12,922 bases of DNA from JBIKVP01 sp044356745 (GTDB lineage Bacteria; Pseudomonadota; Alphaproteobacteria; Rhizobiales; Beijerinckiaceae): contig JBIKVP010000056.1 in assembly GCA_044356745.1 (NCBI GenBank), forward strand, positions 1-12,922. Direction: 5' to 3'. Positions 5,340 through 12,921 of this stretch are shown piece after piece. The notes below the pieces were generated by a model. That model was given only the letters and a program-made list of their open reading frames with translations. It searched no databases and was not told the DNA's origin. Position numbers and translations under genes: made by a program. Position 1 is the stretch's first letter. Every line of letters starts with the position of its first letter.

Positions 5340-8326
5340 CACATCCTCTCCCTACAACCTCTTCCCCTGCTTCACCCACTCTTCAAGCGGGTGATCATGT
5401 GTTTTTGGTTGATGGAAATTCGTTCGTATTTCGCGCTTATTTTCAGTCGATGAATCAGGATAAAAAATATAACTATCGCTCTGATGGCTTGCCGACAGGA
5501 GCCGTGCGATTGTTTTGCACAAAACTTCTTCAGTTTGTGCGTGAGGGTGCGGTCGGCATTAAACCCACGCATCTTGCAATTATTTTTGATCCCCCCGATG
5601 GCTCTTTTCGCAAAGACATCTATCCGCAATATAAAGCGCATCGTCCACCGCCGCCAGATGACCTTATTCCGCAATTTCCGTTGATGCGAGAAGCGGTTAA
5701 AGCATTCGGCCTTATTCCTTTAGAGCAAGCGGGCTTTGAGGCGGATGATCTGATTGCGACCTATGCACGTCAGGCACGCGAAGCGGGTGCAGATGTCCTG
5801 ATCATCTCAGCTGATAAAGATTTGATGCAGTTGCTGGGTGATAAAGTTACGATGTATGATCCCGCATCGGGAACAGGGGGCAAAAATTTTCGCGCTGAGC
5901 GTCGTATCGGCGTTGAGGAAGTGAAAGCTTATTTTGGCGTGCCTCCTTCACAAGTTGTTGATGTGCAAGCGCTCGCGGGTGATAGCTCTGATAACGTGCC
6001 CGGTGTGCCCGGAATTGGTTTAAAAACTGCAGCTCAATTGATGCAGGATTTTGACACGCTTGATAATCTCCTCGCCAATACGGATAAAATTTCGCAACCC
6101 AAACGTCGTGAAGCATTGATTCAGAATGCAGAGCTTGCGCGTATTTCGCAGCGTCTCGTGCGTCTTGAGACACATGTCGATGTCGCAGTGCCTTTGAGTG
6201 ATCTCACCTTGATTGATCCTGATCCTCAACCGCTTATTGCGTTTCTTAAAGGGCTTGAATTTACAACCTTGAGCAAACGAATTGCAGATGCCTATGAAGT
6301 CGACATCAGCGCGATAGAACCTGCAACCATTGCTTATGCAGGTGCGGCTCCTGCCACGTTTTCTAATGCTGTTCAAACGTCTGAAGACGCGCAAGCGCAA
6401 AGCATGAACAAAGGGGATGTGAACGCAACCTTGCCCCAACGTCTTGCGCAAAAATATCTTAGCGAAGCACGTCAAGCCGTTTTTGATCGTGAGGCCTATG
6501 TCACGATCCGTGATTTGAAAACACTTGATGCGTTTATCCAAGAAGCACGCGAAGCGGGTGTCATGGCGATTGATACCGAAACCACCTCGCTTGATGCGAT
6601 GCAGGCGGAACTGGTGGGAATTTCACTCGCAACGAGAGCGAACCGCGCCGCTTATATTCCGCTCTTACATCGTGGCGGTACAGATCTTTTTGGAAGCGGA
6701 CTAACGCCTGATCAACTTTCAACACAAGATGTTATCACGCATTTAAAGCCTCTCCTGTGTGATCCCGCCGTGCTTAAAATCGGCCAGAATATCAAATACG
6801 ATTTACTTGTTCTTTCGCGCTATGGCGTTGAGATTACGCCCCTTGATGACACGATGCTGATGTCTTACGTGCTTGACGCGGGAGTAAACGGTCATGGTAT
6901 GGATGAGCTATCGCTCAAATATTTTGGCCATGCGCCCATTCCCTTCAGCGAGGTGTGTGGCACGGGTAAAAATGCTCTTACCTTCGATCAAATCGCAATT
7001 GATAAAGCGACTGCGTATGCCGCAGAAGATGCGGATGTCACGCTTCGCCTGCATAATGTTCTTAAACAACGTCTGATCGCGGAAGGGCGTCTGAGTGTTT
7101 ATGAAACATTGGAGCGCCCGCTACCGCAGGTTATTGCGCATATGGAGCGGCGGGGAATTACCGTTGATCGTGCACAGCTTTCGCGCCTTTCGGGTGAATT
7201 TGCGCAGACACTTGAGCGTCTTGCCGAAGAAATCCATGCGCTTGCAGGGGAGAAATTTCTGATCGCCAGCCCCAAACAACTGGGTGATGTTCTCTTTGGA
7301 AAACTGGGACTTCCGGGCGCAAAAAAAACCGCATCAGGGCAATGGGCGACGGGCGCTTCTGTTTTGGAGGAGCTTGCTGAACAGGGGTATGAATTGCCGC
7401 AGAAAATTCTCAATTGGCGGCAATTGGCTAAGCTTACATCGACTTATACCGATGCCCTGCCCGCTTACATCAATCGTGAGACGGGTCGGGTGCATACGTC
7501 ATTTTCGCTGGCAGCGACCACAACAGGACGGCTCTCGTCATCAGAACCAAATTTGCAGAATATTCCTGTACGCACGCTTGAGGGACGCAAAATTCGCCAA
7601 GCGTTTGTTGCAAGCCAAGGACATGCACTCATTTCAGCCGATTATAGCCAGATTGAATTGAGGCTTCTTGCGCACATGGCGGATATTACATCCCTCAAAC
7701 AAGCATTTCATGACGGACTTGATATTCACGCGATGACGGCTTCTGAAATGTTTGGTGTGCCGATTCAGGGGATGGATCCGCTTATCAGACGACGCGCGAA
7801 AGCGATTAACTTTGGGATTATTTATGGCATTTCTGCGTTTGGCCTTGCAAACCAACTGAGTATTTCACGCGAGGAAGCGGGTGCGTATATTCGTTCATAC
7901 TTTGACAAATTCCCCGGTATTAAAGCGTATATGGATGATATGAAGGCACAATGCCGCGAAAAAGGATTTGTCAAAACCATTTTTGGGCGCGTGTGCCATT
8001 ATCCTGCCATTACATCGAAAAATGCGTCTGAACGTGCTTTCGTGGAGCGGCAAGCGATTAACGCGCCGATCCAAGGATCAGCCTCTGATATGATCCGCCG
8101 TGCGATGATCCGCATGGATGACGCTTTGATCACTCAAAATTTAAGCGCAAAAATGTTGCTTCAGGTGCATGATGAGCTCATTTTTGAAGCACCCCTTGAT
8201 GAAGTTGAGCGCACCATTCCCGTGATTAAAGCGGTGATGAGGGACGCGCCTTTTCCTGCTCTTAATCTCTCCGTGCCGATTGAAGTCGATGCTCGTGCTG
8301 CAAATAACTGGGATGAAGCGCACTAA
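5336..8326 (+). CDS. polA: DNA polymerase I
   Basis: A full-length 996-residue Pol I for Okazaki fragment processing and repair synthesis. The 5' nuclease domain spans about 20-310 (LVDGNSFVFRAYF, FDPPDGSFRKD, ADDLIATYA, ISADKDLMQLL, GDSSDNVPGVPGIGLKTA). The 3'-5' exonuclease domain keeps its metal ligands: Asp413 and Glu415 in AIDTETT, Asp489 in GQNIKYD, Tyr561 and Asp565 in YAAED. The polymerase domain has motif A (Asp769 in SADYSQIELR), motif B (Lys822 in RRRAKAINFGIIYG) and motif C (Asp946 in QVHDELIFE). All three activities should therefore be present. A linker at about 335-375, rich in Ala, Ser and Gln, joins the nuclease and exonuclease parts. The start shares ATGA with the waaA stop, so translation is probably coupled, which is an unusual neighbour for polA. 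Confidence 0.98.
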   Translation: MTHPLPTTSSPASPTLQAGDHVFLVDGNSFVFRAYFQSMNQDKKYNYRSDGLPTGAVRLFCTKLLQFVREGAVGIKPTHLAIIFDPPDGSFRKDIYPQYKAHRPPPPDDLIPQFPLMREAVKAFGLIPLEQAGFEADDLIATYARQAREAGADVLIISADKDLMQLLGDKVTMYDPASGTGGKNFRAERRIGVEEVKAYFGVPPSQVVDVQALAGDSSDNVPGVPGIGLKTAAQLMQDFDTLDNLLANTDKISQPKRREALIQNAELARISQRLVRLETHVDVAVPLSDLTLIDPDPQPLIAFLKGLEFTTLSKRIADAYEVDISAIEPATIAYAGAAPATFSNAVQTSEDAQAQSMNKGDVNATLPQRLAQKYLSEARQAVFDREAYVTIRDLKTLDAFIQEAREAGVMAIDTETTSLDAMQAELVGISLATRANRAAYIPLLHRGGTDLFGSGLTPDQLSTQDVITHLKPLLCDPAVLKIGQNIKYDLLVLSRYGVEITPLDDTMLMSYVLDAGVNGHGMDELSLKYFGHAPIPFSEVCGTGKNALTFDQIAIDKATAYAAEDADVTLRLHNVLKQRLIAEGRLSVYETLERPLPQVIAHMERRGITVDRAQLSRLSGEFAQTLERLAEEIHALAGEKFLIASPKQLGDVLFGKLGLPGAKKTASGQWATGASVLEELAEQGYELPQKILNWRQLAKLTSTYTDALPAYINRETGRVHTSFSLAATTTGRLSSSEPNLQNIPVRTLEGRKIRQAFVASQGHALISADYSQIELRLLAHMADITSLKQAFHDGLDIHAMTASEMFGVPIQGMDPLIRRRAKAINFGIIYGISAFGLANQLSISREEAGAYIRSYFDKFPGIKAYMDDMKAQCREKGFVKTIFGRVCHYPAITSKNASERAFVERQAINAPIQGSASDMIRRAMIRMDDALITQNLSAKMLLQVHDELIFEAPLDEVERTIPVIKAVMRDAPFPALNLSVPIEVDARAANNWDEAH

Positions 8327-8361
8327 GACATGATACGATAGTGTTTATTGAGATTGAAAGT

Positions 8362-9129
8362 ATGTGTGAACTCTTAGGGATGAGTGCCAATCGGCCTACA
8401 GACATTCGGTTCAGTTTTGCAGGACTCGCACAACGGGGCGGTAAAACAGGCCCGCATCGTGACGGCTGGGGTATTTCATTTTATGAAGATCGTGGCTGTC
8501 GCAGTTTTCATGATCCTGCGCCAAGTTGCTCCTCGCCGATTGCCTGTTTCATTAAAGATTATCCCATCAAAAGCCGTATTACGATTGCTCATGTTCGCAA
8601 AGCCAATCGAGGGCGGGTCACATTGGAAAATACGCATCCCTTTACGCGCGAGTTATGGGGAAGGGCGTGGACATTCGCCCATAACGGACAGCTTAAAGGC
8701 ATAAAAAAACTCCCAACACGCCATTTTCGCCCCATAGGCACAACGGATAGTGAGCACGCGTTCTGCTGGATTATGGATCAACTTGCGCAAAGCTGGGAGC
8801 ATGATCCAAAGCAACGCACCCTTGAAATAACAATCTCGCGCCTGTTTGAACAACTGCGTATGATGGGTATTTTCAATGCTCTTCTTACCGATGGACGTGC
8901 GATTTTCACCAGTTGCAATAAGCGGTTATGTTACCTGACGCGCCGTGCACCCTTTGGCAAGGCGACCTTAATTGATGACGATCTTCAAATTGATTTTGCG
9001 GCAGAGACCACACCGCATGATGTTGTCACAATTATTGCCACTCGCCCACTCACTAAAGATGAAACGTGGACTGAAATACCGCTTCACACAACCCATGTCA
9101 TTCGCAATGGTGAAATTCGCACTCTTTGA
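8362..9129 (+). CDS. yafJ: Class II glutamine amidotransferase, YafJ family
   Basis: A 255-residue protein with an N-terminal nucleophile glutaminase domain. The start is set by the mechanism: MCELLGMSANRP places Cys2 at the N-terminus after Met removal, so the upstream in-frame GTG at 8341 is unlikely although the ribosome binding site is weak. Further family blocks are FAGLAQRGGKTGPHRDGWG, HVRKANRG, ENTHPFTRELWGR, FAHNGQL and GTTDSEHAFCW, and near the end TRRAPFGKATLIDDD and FAAETTPHDVVTIIAT. It closely follows the plan of E. coli YafJ (from memory), which hydrolyses glutamine but has no settled acceptor or pathway. It lies 35 bases after polA with no terminator between, so it is probably the last gene of the cluster. 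A hairpin covers its stop codon. Confidence 0.9.
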   Translation: MCELLGMSANRPTDIRFSFAGLAQRGGKTGPHRDGWGISFYEDRGCRSFHDPAPSCSSPIACFIKDYPIKSRITIAHVRKANRGRVTLENTHPFTRELWGRAWTFAHNGQLKGIKKLPTRHFRPIGTTDSEHAFCWIMDQLAQSWEHDPKQRTLEITISRLFEQLRMMGIFNALLTDGRAIFTSCNKRLCYLTRRAPFGKATLIDDDLQIDFAAETTPHDVVTIIATRPLTKDETWTEIPLHTTHVIRNGEIRTL

Positions 9130-9158
9130 AGGTTGATTCCAACTTCAAACCTTCAAAG
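9124..9158 (+). terminator. Hairpin over the yafJ stop codon: possible terminator or mRNA-stabilising structure
   Basis: CTTTGAAGGTT (9124-9134) pairs perfectly over 11 bases with AACCTTCAAAG (9148-9158) around a 13-base loop. The left arm can instead pair with AACTTCAA (9141-9148), giving 8 pairs with one bulged G and a 6-base loop. The left arm contains the TGA of yafJ. No T run follows on the plus strand, so this is not a textbook intrinsic terminator. Confidence 0.45.
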
Positions 9159-9247
9159 CGATAATATTGCCATCTCTCATACTTTAAAATGATCTGCAGT
9201 GTGTATGCACGCGTAAGCCGGTTGTCAGCTTATTATAAAAAAGGTGC

Positions 9248-10126
9248 ATGATGCGGTTCGCAGCGGATTTAGGGCGTCAATTGGTGAAGGCAGCAATGAA
9301 CGCGCCTTACCTTGAAAAACCTGAAGAAGAGCGTTTAACGCGCCTTTGGAAAGACAACCATGATGAGCATGCGCTTCATCAGCTCATCGCAGCGCATATG
9401 CGGCTTGTCATTGCCAGTGCACACAAATTTCGGGGGTATGGCTTGCCGATGGGCGATTTAGTTCAGGAAGGACATATTGGACTTCTTGAAGCGGCAAAGC
9501 GCTTCGATCCTGAGCGTGACGTGCGCTTTTCCACATACGCAATGTGGTGGGTTAAGGCATCAATGCAAGACTACATTCTGCGTAACTGGTCGATTGTACG
9601 CGGGGGCACAAGTTCAACACAAAAAGCGCTGTTCTTCAATTTGCGTCGTTTACGTATGCGCTTGTTGCGTTCAACTGATGACTTGATGAGCGAAGAGGTT
9701 TACGCACAAATTGCGCAGGCGATAGGCGTATCGGCTTCAGATGTCATGACAATGGATGTGCGCTTGTCTCGTTCTGACATGTCGATGAACGCGCCTGCTG
9801 TTGATGATGATGGTTCTGGTCATGCTGAAAAAGGGGATTTCATCGCGGATGCAACACCGCTTCAAGATGAGTTGGTTACTGAATCAATTGATTTAGAGCG
9901 TCGCACGCAGTGGCTACGCAATGCGCTGCAAGTCCTGAATGAGCGGGAATTACAGATTTTGAAAGAGCGTCGCCTCAGCGAGCAAGGTGAGGGCGAAACA
10001 CTCGAAGCACTTGGTCATAAAATGGGCATTTCAAAAGAGCGCGTACGCCAGATTGAAACCCGCGCACTTGAAAAACTCAAATCAGCTCTGCTAGAGCGTC
10101 ATCCCCATCTTGCTCAGGCGTACTAA
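9248..10126 (+). CDS. rpoH: RNA polymerase sigma factor RpoH (sigma-32)
   Basis: A 292-residue group 3 sigma factor directing heat-shock genes. Region 2 shows LPMGDLVQEGHIGLLEAAKRFDPERDVRFSTYAMWWVKASMQDYILRNWS in order across about 66-114, with the -10 recognition helix at YAMWWVKASMQDYI. The RpoH box QKALFFNLR at 125-133 separates it from RpoD and RpoS. The region 4.2 helix-turn-helix is at about 252-275 (LEALGHKMGISKERVRQIETRALEKL). Two adjacent ATGs are possible starts; AAGG ends 3 bases before the first and 6 before the second (9251), so 9251 may be the true one. The 118-base upstream gap should hold its promoter, but I could not identify a convincing one or an RNA thermometer. The stop overlaps that of convergent aroA. 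Confidence 0.96.
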   Translation: MMRFAADLGRQLVKAAMNAPYLEKPEEERLTRLWKDNHDEHALHQLIAAHMRLVIASAHKFRGYGLPMGDLVQEGHIGLLEAAKRFDPERDVRFSTYAMWWVKASMQDYILRNWSIVRGGTSSTQKALFFNLRRLRMRLLRSTDDLMSEEVYAQIAQAIGVSASDVMTMDVRLSRSDMSMNAPAVDDDGSGHAEKGDFIADATPLQDELVTESIDLERRTQWLRNALQVLNERELQILKERRLSEQGEGETLEALGHKMGISKERVRQIETRALEKLKSALLERHPHLAQAY

Positions 10127-11529
10127 TACTGTGTGATGAGTGCCCCTAAACGCGTCATATCATCGACAAAAGAGGGATAACTTGTTGCGATCATCGCGCC
10201 ATCATCAACACTTACAGGATTATGGCTCGCAAATCCCATGATCAGAAACGCCATCGCAATACGGTGATCAAGGTGTGTCAACACATTCCCGCCGCCTTGC
10301 ACATGGCCTGCACCGCCTGTCACGATGAGATCATCATCTTCAATACGCGCTTGAACGCCATTGACGGACAAACCCGCCGCAACAGCTGCCAAGCGATCTG
10401 ATTCCTTGACGCGCAATTCACCTAAACCACGCATCCGCGTTTCACCTGTTGCGAATGCTGCAATCACCGCCAAAATAGGATATTCATCAATCATGCTGGG
10501 TGCGCGATGTGCGGGGACATCAACGCCTGTGAGTTTGGACGCACGCACACGTAAATCTGCGACTGTCTCGCCGCCCTGATCGCGCATGTTGACGCTATCA
10601 ATTGATGCACCCATTTCGCGCAGCGTCGTGATCAATCCGGTGCGAAGCGGGTTCATCATCACACCGTTGATCGTGATATCGGAATCTTCAACGAGTAGTG
10701 CCGCAGCAATCGCAAACGCGGCTGAAGAGGGATCAGCAGGAACAATAATGTTTTGAGGCGTTAATTCAGGGTGGCCTTGTAAGGTAATGCGTCGTCCAAC
10801 GCCTTCATAGGGCTCAACCGTCACATCCGCACCAAAATAGCGCAACATTCGCTCGGTGTGGTCGCGTGATGCTTCATGTTCAATCACGGTTGTTATACCT
10901 GCACTGTTGAGAGCAGCGAAAAGAATTGCCGACTTAATTTGTGCAGAGGCGACAGGGGTTGTGTAAGTAATCGGTATCGTTTCAGAAGGGCCTTGTAGCG
11001 TTAAAGGCACGCGCACGTCTTCTTTATTTGCACCTTCTTTATTTGCGCATGGCTCCCCCCCAACCCCATGTGCGGCTTCTTGCGCCACAACACGCACGCC
11101 CATTTGCTCCAGAGGATCAAGGATGCGACGCATTGGGCGCTTACGAAGCGATTCATCGCCATCAAAGGTTACTGTGATAGGGTGAGATCCTGCAACGCCC
11201 ATCATCAAGCGGGATCCTGTACCAGCATTCCCAAAATCAAGGATATGATCTGGTTGACGCAAGCCCCCAATACCAACGCCTTGAACGCGCCATGATCCTT
11301 CGGCGTGGCGCGTCACAATCGCCCCTAAAGCACGACATGCATCAGCTGTGCGCAAGACATCATCACCTTCAAGCAACCCTTCAATCACGGTTTCGCCAAC
11401 GGTGAGCAAACCAAAAATTAAGGCGCGATGCGAAATTGATTTGTCTCCCGGCGGGGTGATTACACCAGAGAGGGAATCAGCGCGAGATGCTTGAAGGGGT
11501 TGAGGGTGTGAGAGTGTGTGTGATGACAC
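10123..11529 (-). CDS. aroA: 3-phosphoshikimate 1-carboxyvinyltransferase (EPSP synthase)
   Basis: Joins phosphoenolpyruvate and shikimate-3-phosphate in the shikimate pathway. From GTG 11529 it is 468 residues. Motifs: PPGDKSISHRALIFG (Lys30), LLEGDDVLRTADACRALGA, DFGNAGTGSRLMMG, GDESLRKRPMRRILDPL, SRDHTERMLRYFGADV, PADPSSAAFAIAAALL, RAPSMIDEYPILAV and RVKESDRLAAVAAG. It resembles the alphaproteobacterial type (CP4-like) overall. The residue matching Gly96 of E. coli is Gly103, not the Ala of the CP4 enzyme. A loop at about 125-145 has an inserted tandem ANKEG/ANKED. The frame is open back to ATG 11676 (517 residues), but that would add 49 residues with no family resemblance and has no Shine-Dalgarno sequence; the GTG leaves 27 residues before GDKS, close to the usual number, with AGG 8 bases upstream. 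Confidence 0.95.
   Translation of the reverse strand: MSSHTLSHPQPLQASRADSLSGVITPPGDKSISHRALIFGLLTVGETVIEGLLEGDDVLRTADACRALGAIVTRHAEGSWRVQGVGIGGLRQPDHILDFGNAGTGSRLMMGVAGSHPITVTFDGDESLRKRPMRRILDPLEQMGVRVVAQEAAHGVGGEPCANKEGANKEDVRVPLTLQGPSETIPITYTTPVASAQIKSAILFAALNSAGITTVIEHEASRDHTERMLRYFGADVTVEPYEGVGRRITLQGHPELTPQNIIVPADPSSAAFAIAAALLVEDSDITINGVMMNPLRTGLITTLREMGASIDSVNMRDQGGETVADLRVRASKLTGVDVPAHRAPSMIDEYPILAVIAAFATGETRMRGLGELRVKESDRLAAVAAGLSVNGVQARIEDDDLIVTGGAGHVQGGGNVLTHLDHRIAMAFLIMGFASHNPVSVDDGAMIATSYPSFVDDMTRLGALITQY
11020..11049 (-). repeat. In-frame 15-bp tandem duplication inside aroA
   Basis: Two adjacent 15-base units share their first 12 bases (ttctttatttgc on the plus strand). They encode ANKEG followed by ANKED in AroA, within a stretch that has no counterpart in the CP4 enzyme as I recall it. 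Confidence 0.75.
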
Positions 11530-11805
11530 GGCGCATACCTGCTTTTCAAAATCATTAAGATATTCTGCATAGGGCGCTCTGAAGATGGGTGCAAGTGTGA
11601 CGCATAAAGATGTTGATGGTTTCCTAGGCGTGGATGGCAAGGAACCGAAGATCCGCGAACCTACTTGACTTGCCATGACGCTAAAGGCTCATTTAATTCA
11701 TATTTTATAGTTTATTAAATGCTAAAAAATTATATAAATTTCATTTACTTCTTATCTTAATGCAATAACATGCAAAAATAGTTTTTGAAATTTTTGGGGC
11801 GGAAT
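11530..11805. other. Divergent intergenic region between aroA and the RTX gene
   Basis: Bases 11677-11790 are strongly AT-rich and should hold both divergent promoters. On the minus strand a perfect TATAAT lies at 11729-11734, but no good -35 is seen at 16-18 bases. On the plus strand GGGGCGG just before ATG 11806 is a likely ribosome binding site. Bases 11530-11676 are open in the aroA frame and could be an N-terminal extension or leader. No RNA gene is visible. Confidence 0.45.
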
Positions 11806-12444
11806 ATGTCGGTTACAGTTGAGCGAAACGGTGCAACACAAAACGATGCGAAAATATCGAAAGAGCCAATTTCTTTTAAAAAGGCTTTTGAAGAAATCGT
11901 GACACCCTTAAAAAAAGTTTCTATGAATTTGCTTACAGGATCGGCAAAAGGATCAGCAGATGAACTTGCGCCTAAGAGTATAACGCGTAACGGAAATATT
12001 GTCATAGGATGTGAATCAAACGACTTCATACATGGCATGCCAGAGAATGAATATATCTACGGCAAAGGCGGGAATGATATTTTGCATGGAGATGATGGAG
12101 ACGATTACATTGATCCCGGCACAGGATTGAACACACTCTCTGGTGGAGATGGAAACGATACTTTTGCATTGTTCTCAGCACATTCACGTGCAGGTGATAC
12201 ACGCCGTGATGATCCTGATCTCGTTGATGGTGGAGATGGTCTGGATACTGTCGTGATTGATTCAGGCTGGACAATCCGTAAAAATACTCCTCCTCAAGCA
12301 CCGAATGGTTACTCGGTTTATGATCAAGACGGTCGCCCTATAGCGTATCTTAAAGATGTGGAGCGTGTCTCTGTTTTAACAGACGAGCGCGAAAGTCAAA
12401 CAACGCCTGTTGCGATTGACGATTTTATAAAACAACAAAACTGA
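11806..12444 (+). CDS. Small RTX (hemolysin-type calcium-binding repeat) protein
   Basis: A 212-residue protein without a signal peptide or membrane segment. Residues 68-121 are six nonapeptide units in exact register (GCESNDFIH, GMPENEYIY, GKGGNDILH, GDDGDDYID, PGTGLNTLS, GGDGNDTFA), with one more at 142-150 (GGDGLDTVV). This is the calcium-binding beta-roll repeat of PF00353, degenerate in units 1, 2 and 5. Many such proteins leave the cell by a type I secretion system using a C-terminal signal; none of those transport genes is in the window. The N-terminal 60 residues are polar and Lys/Ser-rich and show no known domain. ATG 11806 is preferred over TTG 11785 because of a G-rich ribosome binding site just before it. 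Function unknown; calcium binding outside the cell is the inference. Confidence 0.8.
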   Translation: MSVTVERNGATQNDAKISKEPISFKKAFEEIVTPLKKVSMNLLTGSAKGSADELAPKSITRNGNIVIGCESNDFIHGMPENEYIYGKGGNDILHGDDGDDYIDPGTGLNTLSGGDGNDTFALFSAHSRAGDTRRDDPDLVDGGDGLDTVVIDSGWTIRKNTPPQAPNGYSVYDQDGRPIAYLKDVERVSVLTDERESQTTPVAIDDFIKQQN

Positions 12445-12454
12445 TCGTTCTGAT

Positions 12455-12670
12455 TTATGCAATAATGTCAGGCGTGATCTGATCTTCGAGATATGAAATG
12501 CGATCCCGAAGATAGAGTTTGCGTTTTTTCAGACGCTGAACCTGCAACTGATCTGGTGAGCCAATGCGCTCTAACGCATCAATTGCGGTATCAAGATCGC
12601 GGTGTTCCTGCCTGAGTTTGCTCAGCTCTTTTTCAATGCCTTCAACATCATCCTGCAAATCGTCATTCAT
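12455..12670 (-). CDS. YdcH family protein (DUF465)
   Basis: A 71-residue cytoplasmic protein that is almost entirely charged coiled coil: KELSKLRQEHRDLDTAIDAL, then the loop ERIGSPDQLQ, then RLKKRKLYLRDRISYLEDQI. The two-helix plan with the L-K-K-(R/K)-K-L-x-L-(R/K)-D-x-I segment is characteristic of DUF465/YdcH. The function of the family is unknown. It converges on the RTX gene with a 10-base gap. The ribosome binding site before ATG 12670 is weak. Its promoter should lie in 12671-12797, between the gene and the right IS copy; I see TATTAT at about 12756-12761 on the minus strand without a clear -35. Confidence 0.88.
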   Translation of the reverse strand: MNDDLQDDVEGIEKELSKLRQEHRDLDTAIDALERIGSPDQLQVQRLKKRKLYLRDRISYLEDQITPDIIA

Positions 12671-12797
12671 GCAGATTACTCGCCTGTTACGCGCAAAAGA
12701 AACCTCAGATGATAAAATCAGAGAGGCTTGTTAACGCATCGTGTCTCTTGTCACACATAATATGCGTGTTTGTCGGGCAAACAGCAAGTCAAAACTA

Positions 12798-12921
12798 TAT
12801 ACCCCTCACATTTGAAGAGTTGGTGTCTGAAGTATTTTGAAGTTATCGGATAGGCGGTCAACCCATAATCGTGCTTTTTGCGGAAAAGTGGTATTCAGGA
12901 AGCCAAGGATGGCCTTCACGA
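12798..12921 (-). mobile_element. End of an insertion sequence (IS630-like), right copy; arm of a 124-bp perfect inverted repeat
   Basis: Exact reverse complement of 1-124. The flank beyond the repeat differs from the left one, so the two arms are separate copies and not one region read twice. As at the left end, the junction carries TA and the element continues out of the window. The final base (12922) has no partner because the left arm is cut at base 1. Confidence 0.7.
12806..12921 (-). CDS. Transposase C-terminal fragment, IS630-like (partial, second copy)
   Basis: Identical to the fragment at the left end, on the opposite strand. The frame enters from the right edge and stops at TGA (12808-12806). 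Each of the two transposases points inward, toward the genes between them. Confidence 0.5.
   Translation of the reverse strand, partial: VKAILGFLNTTFPQKARLWVDRLSDNFKILQTPTLQM

Noticed and set aside
6020..6541. 173-codon minus-strand frame inside polA
   Set aside because: It is antisense to the polA nuclease/exonuclease linker, with Arg- and Cys-rich composition typical of a shadow frame.
9130..9247. RNA thermometer or sigma-32 promoter before rpoH
   Set aside because: No convincing ROSE-like element, anti-Shine-Dalgarno pairing or heat-shock promoter consensus could be found by eye.
1..12921. Composite transposon carrying the whole segment
   Set aside because: Essential genes with typical alphaproteobacterial gene order are unlikely cargo; independent insertions of the same IS explain the ends better.
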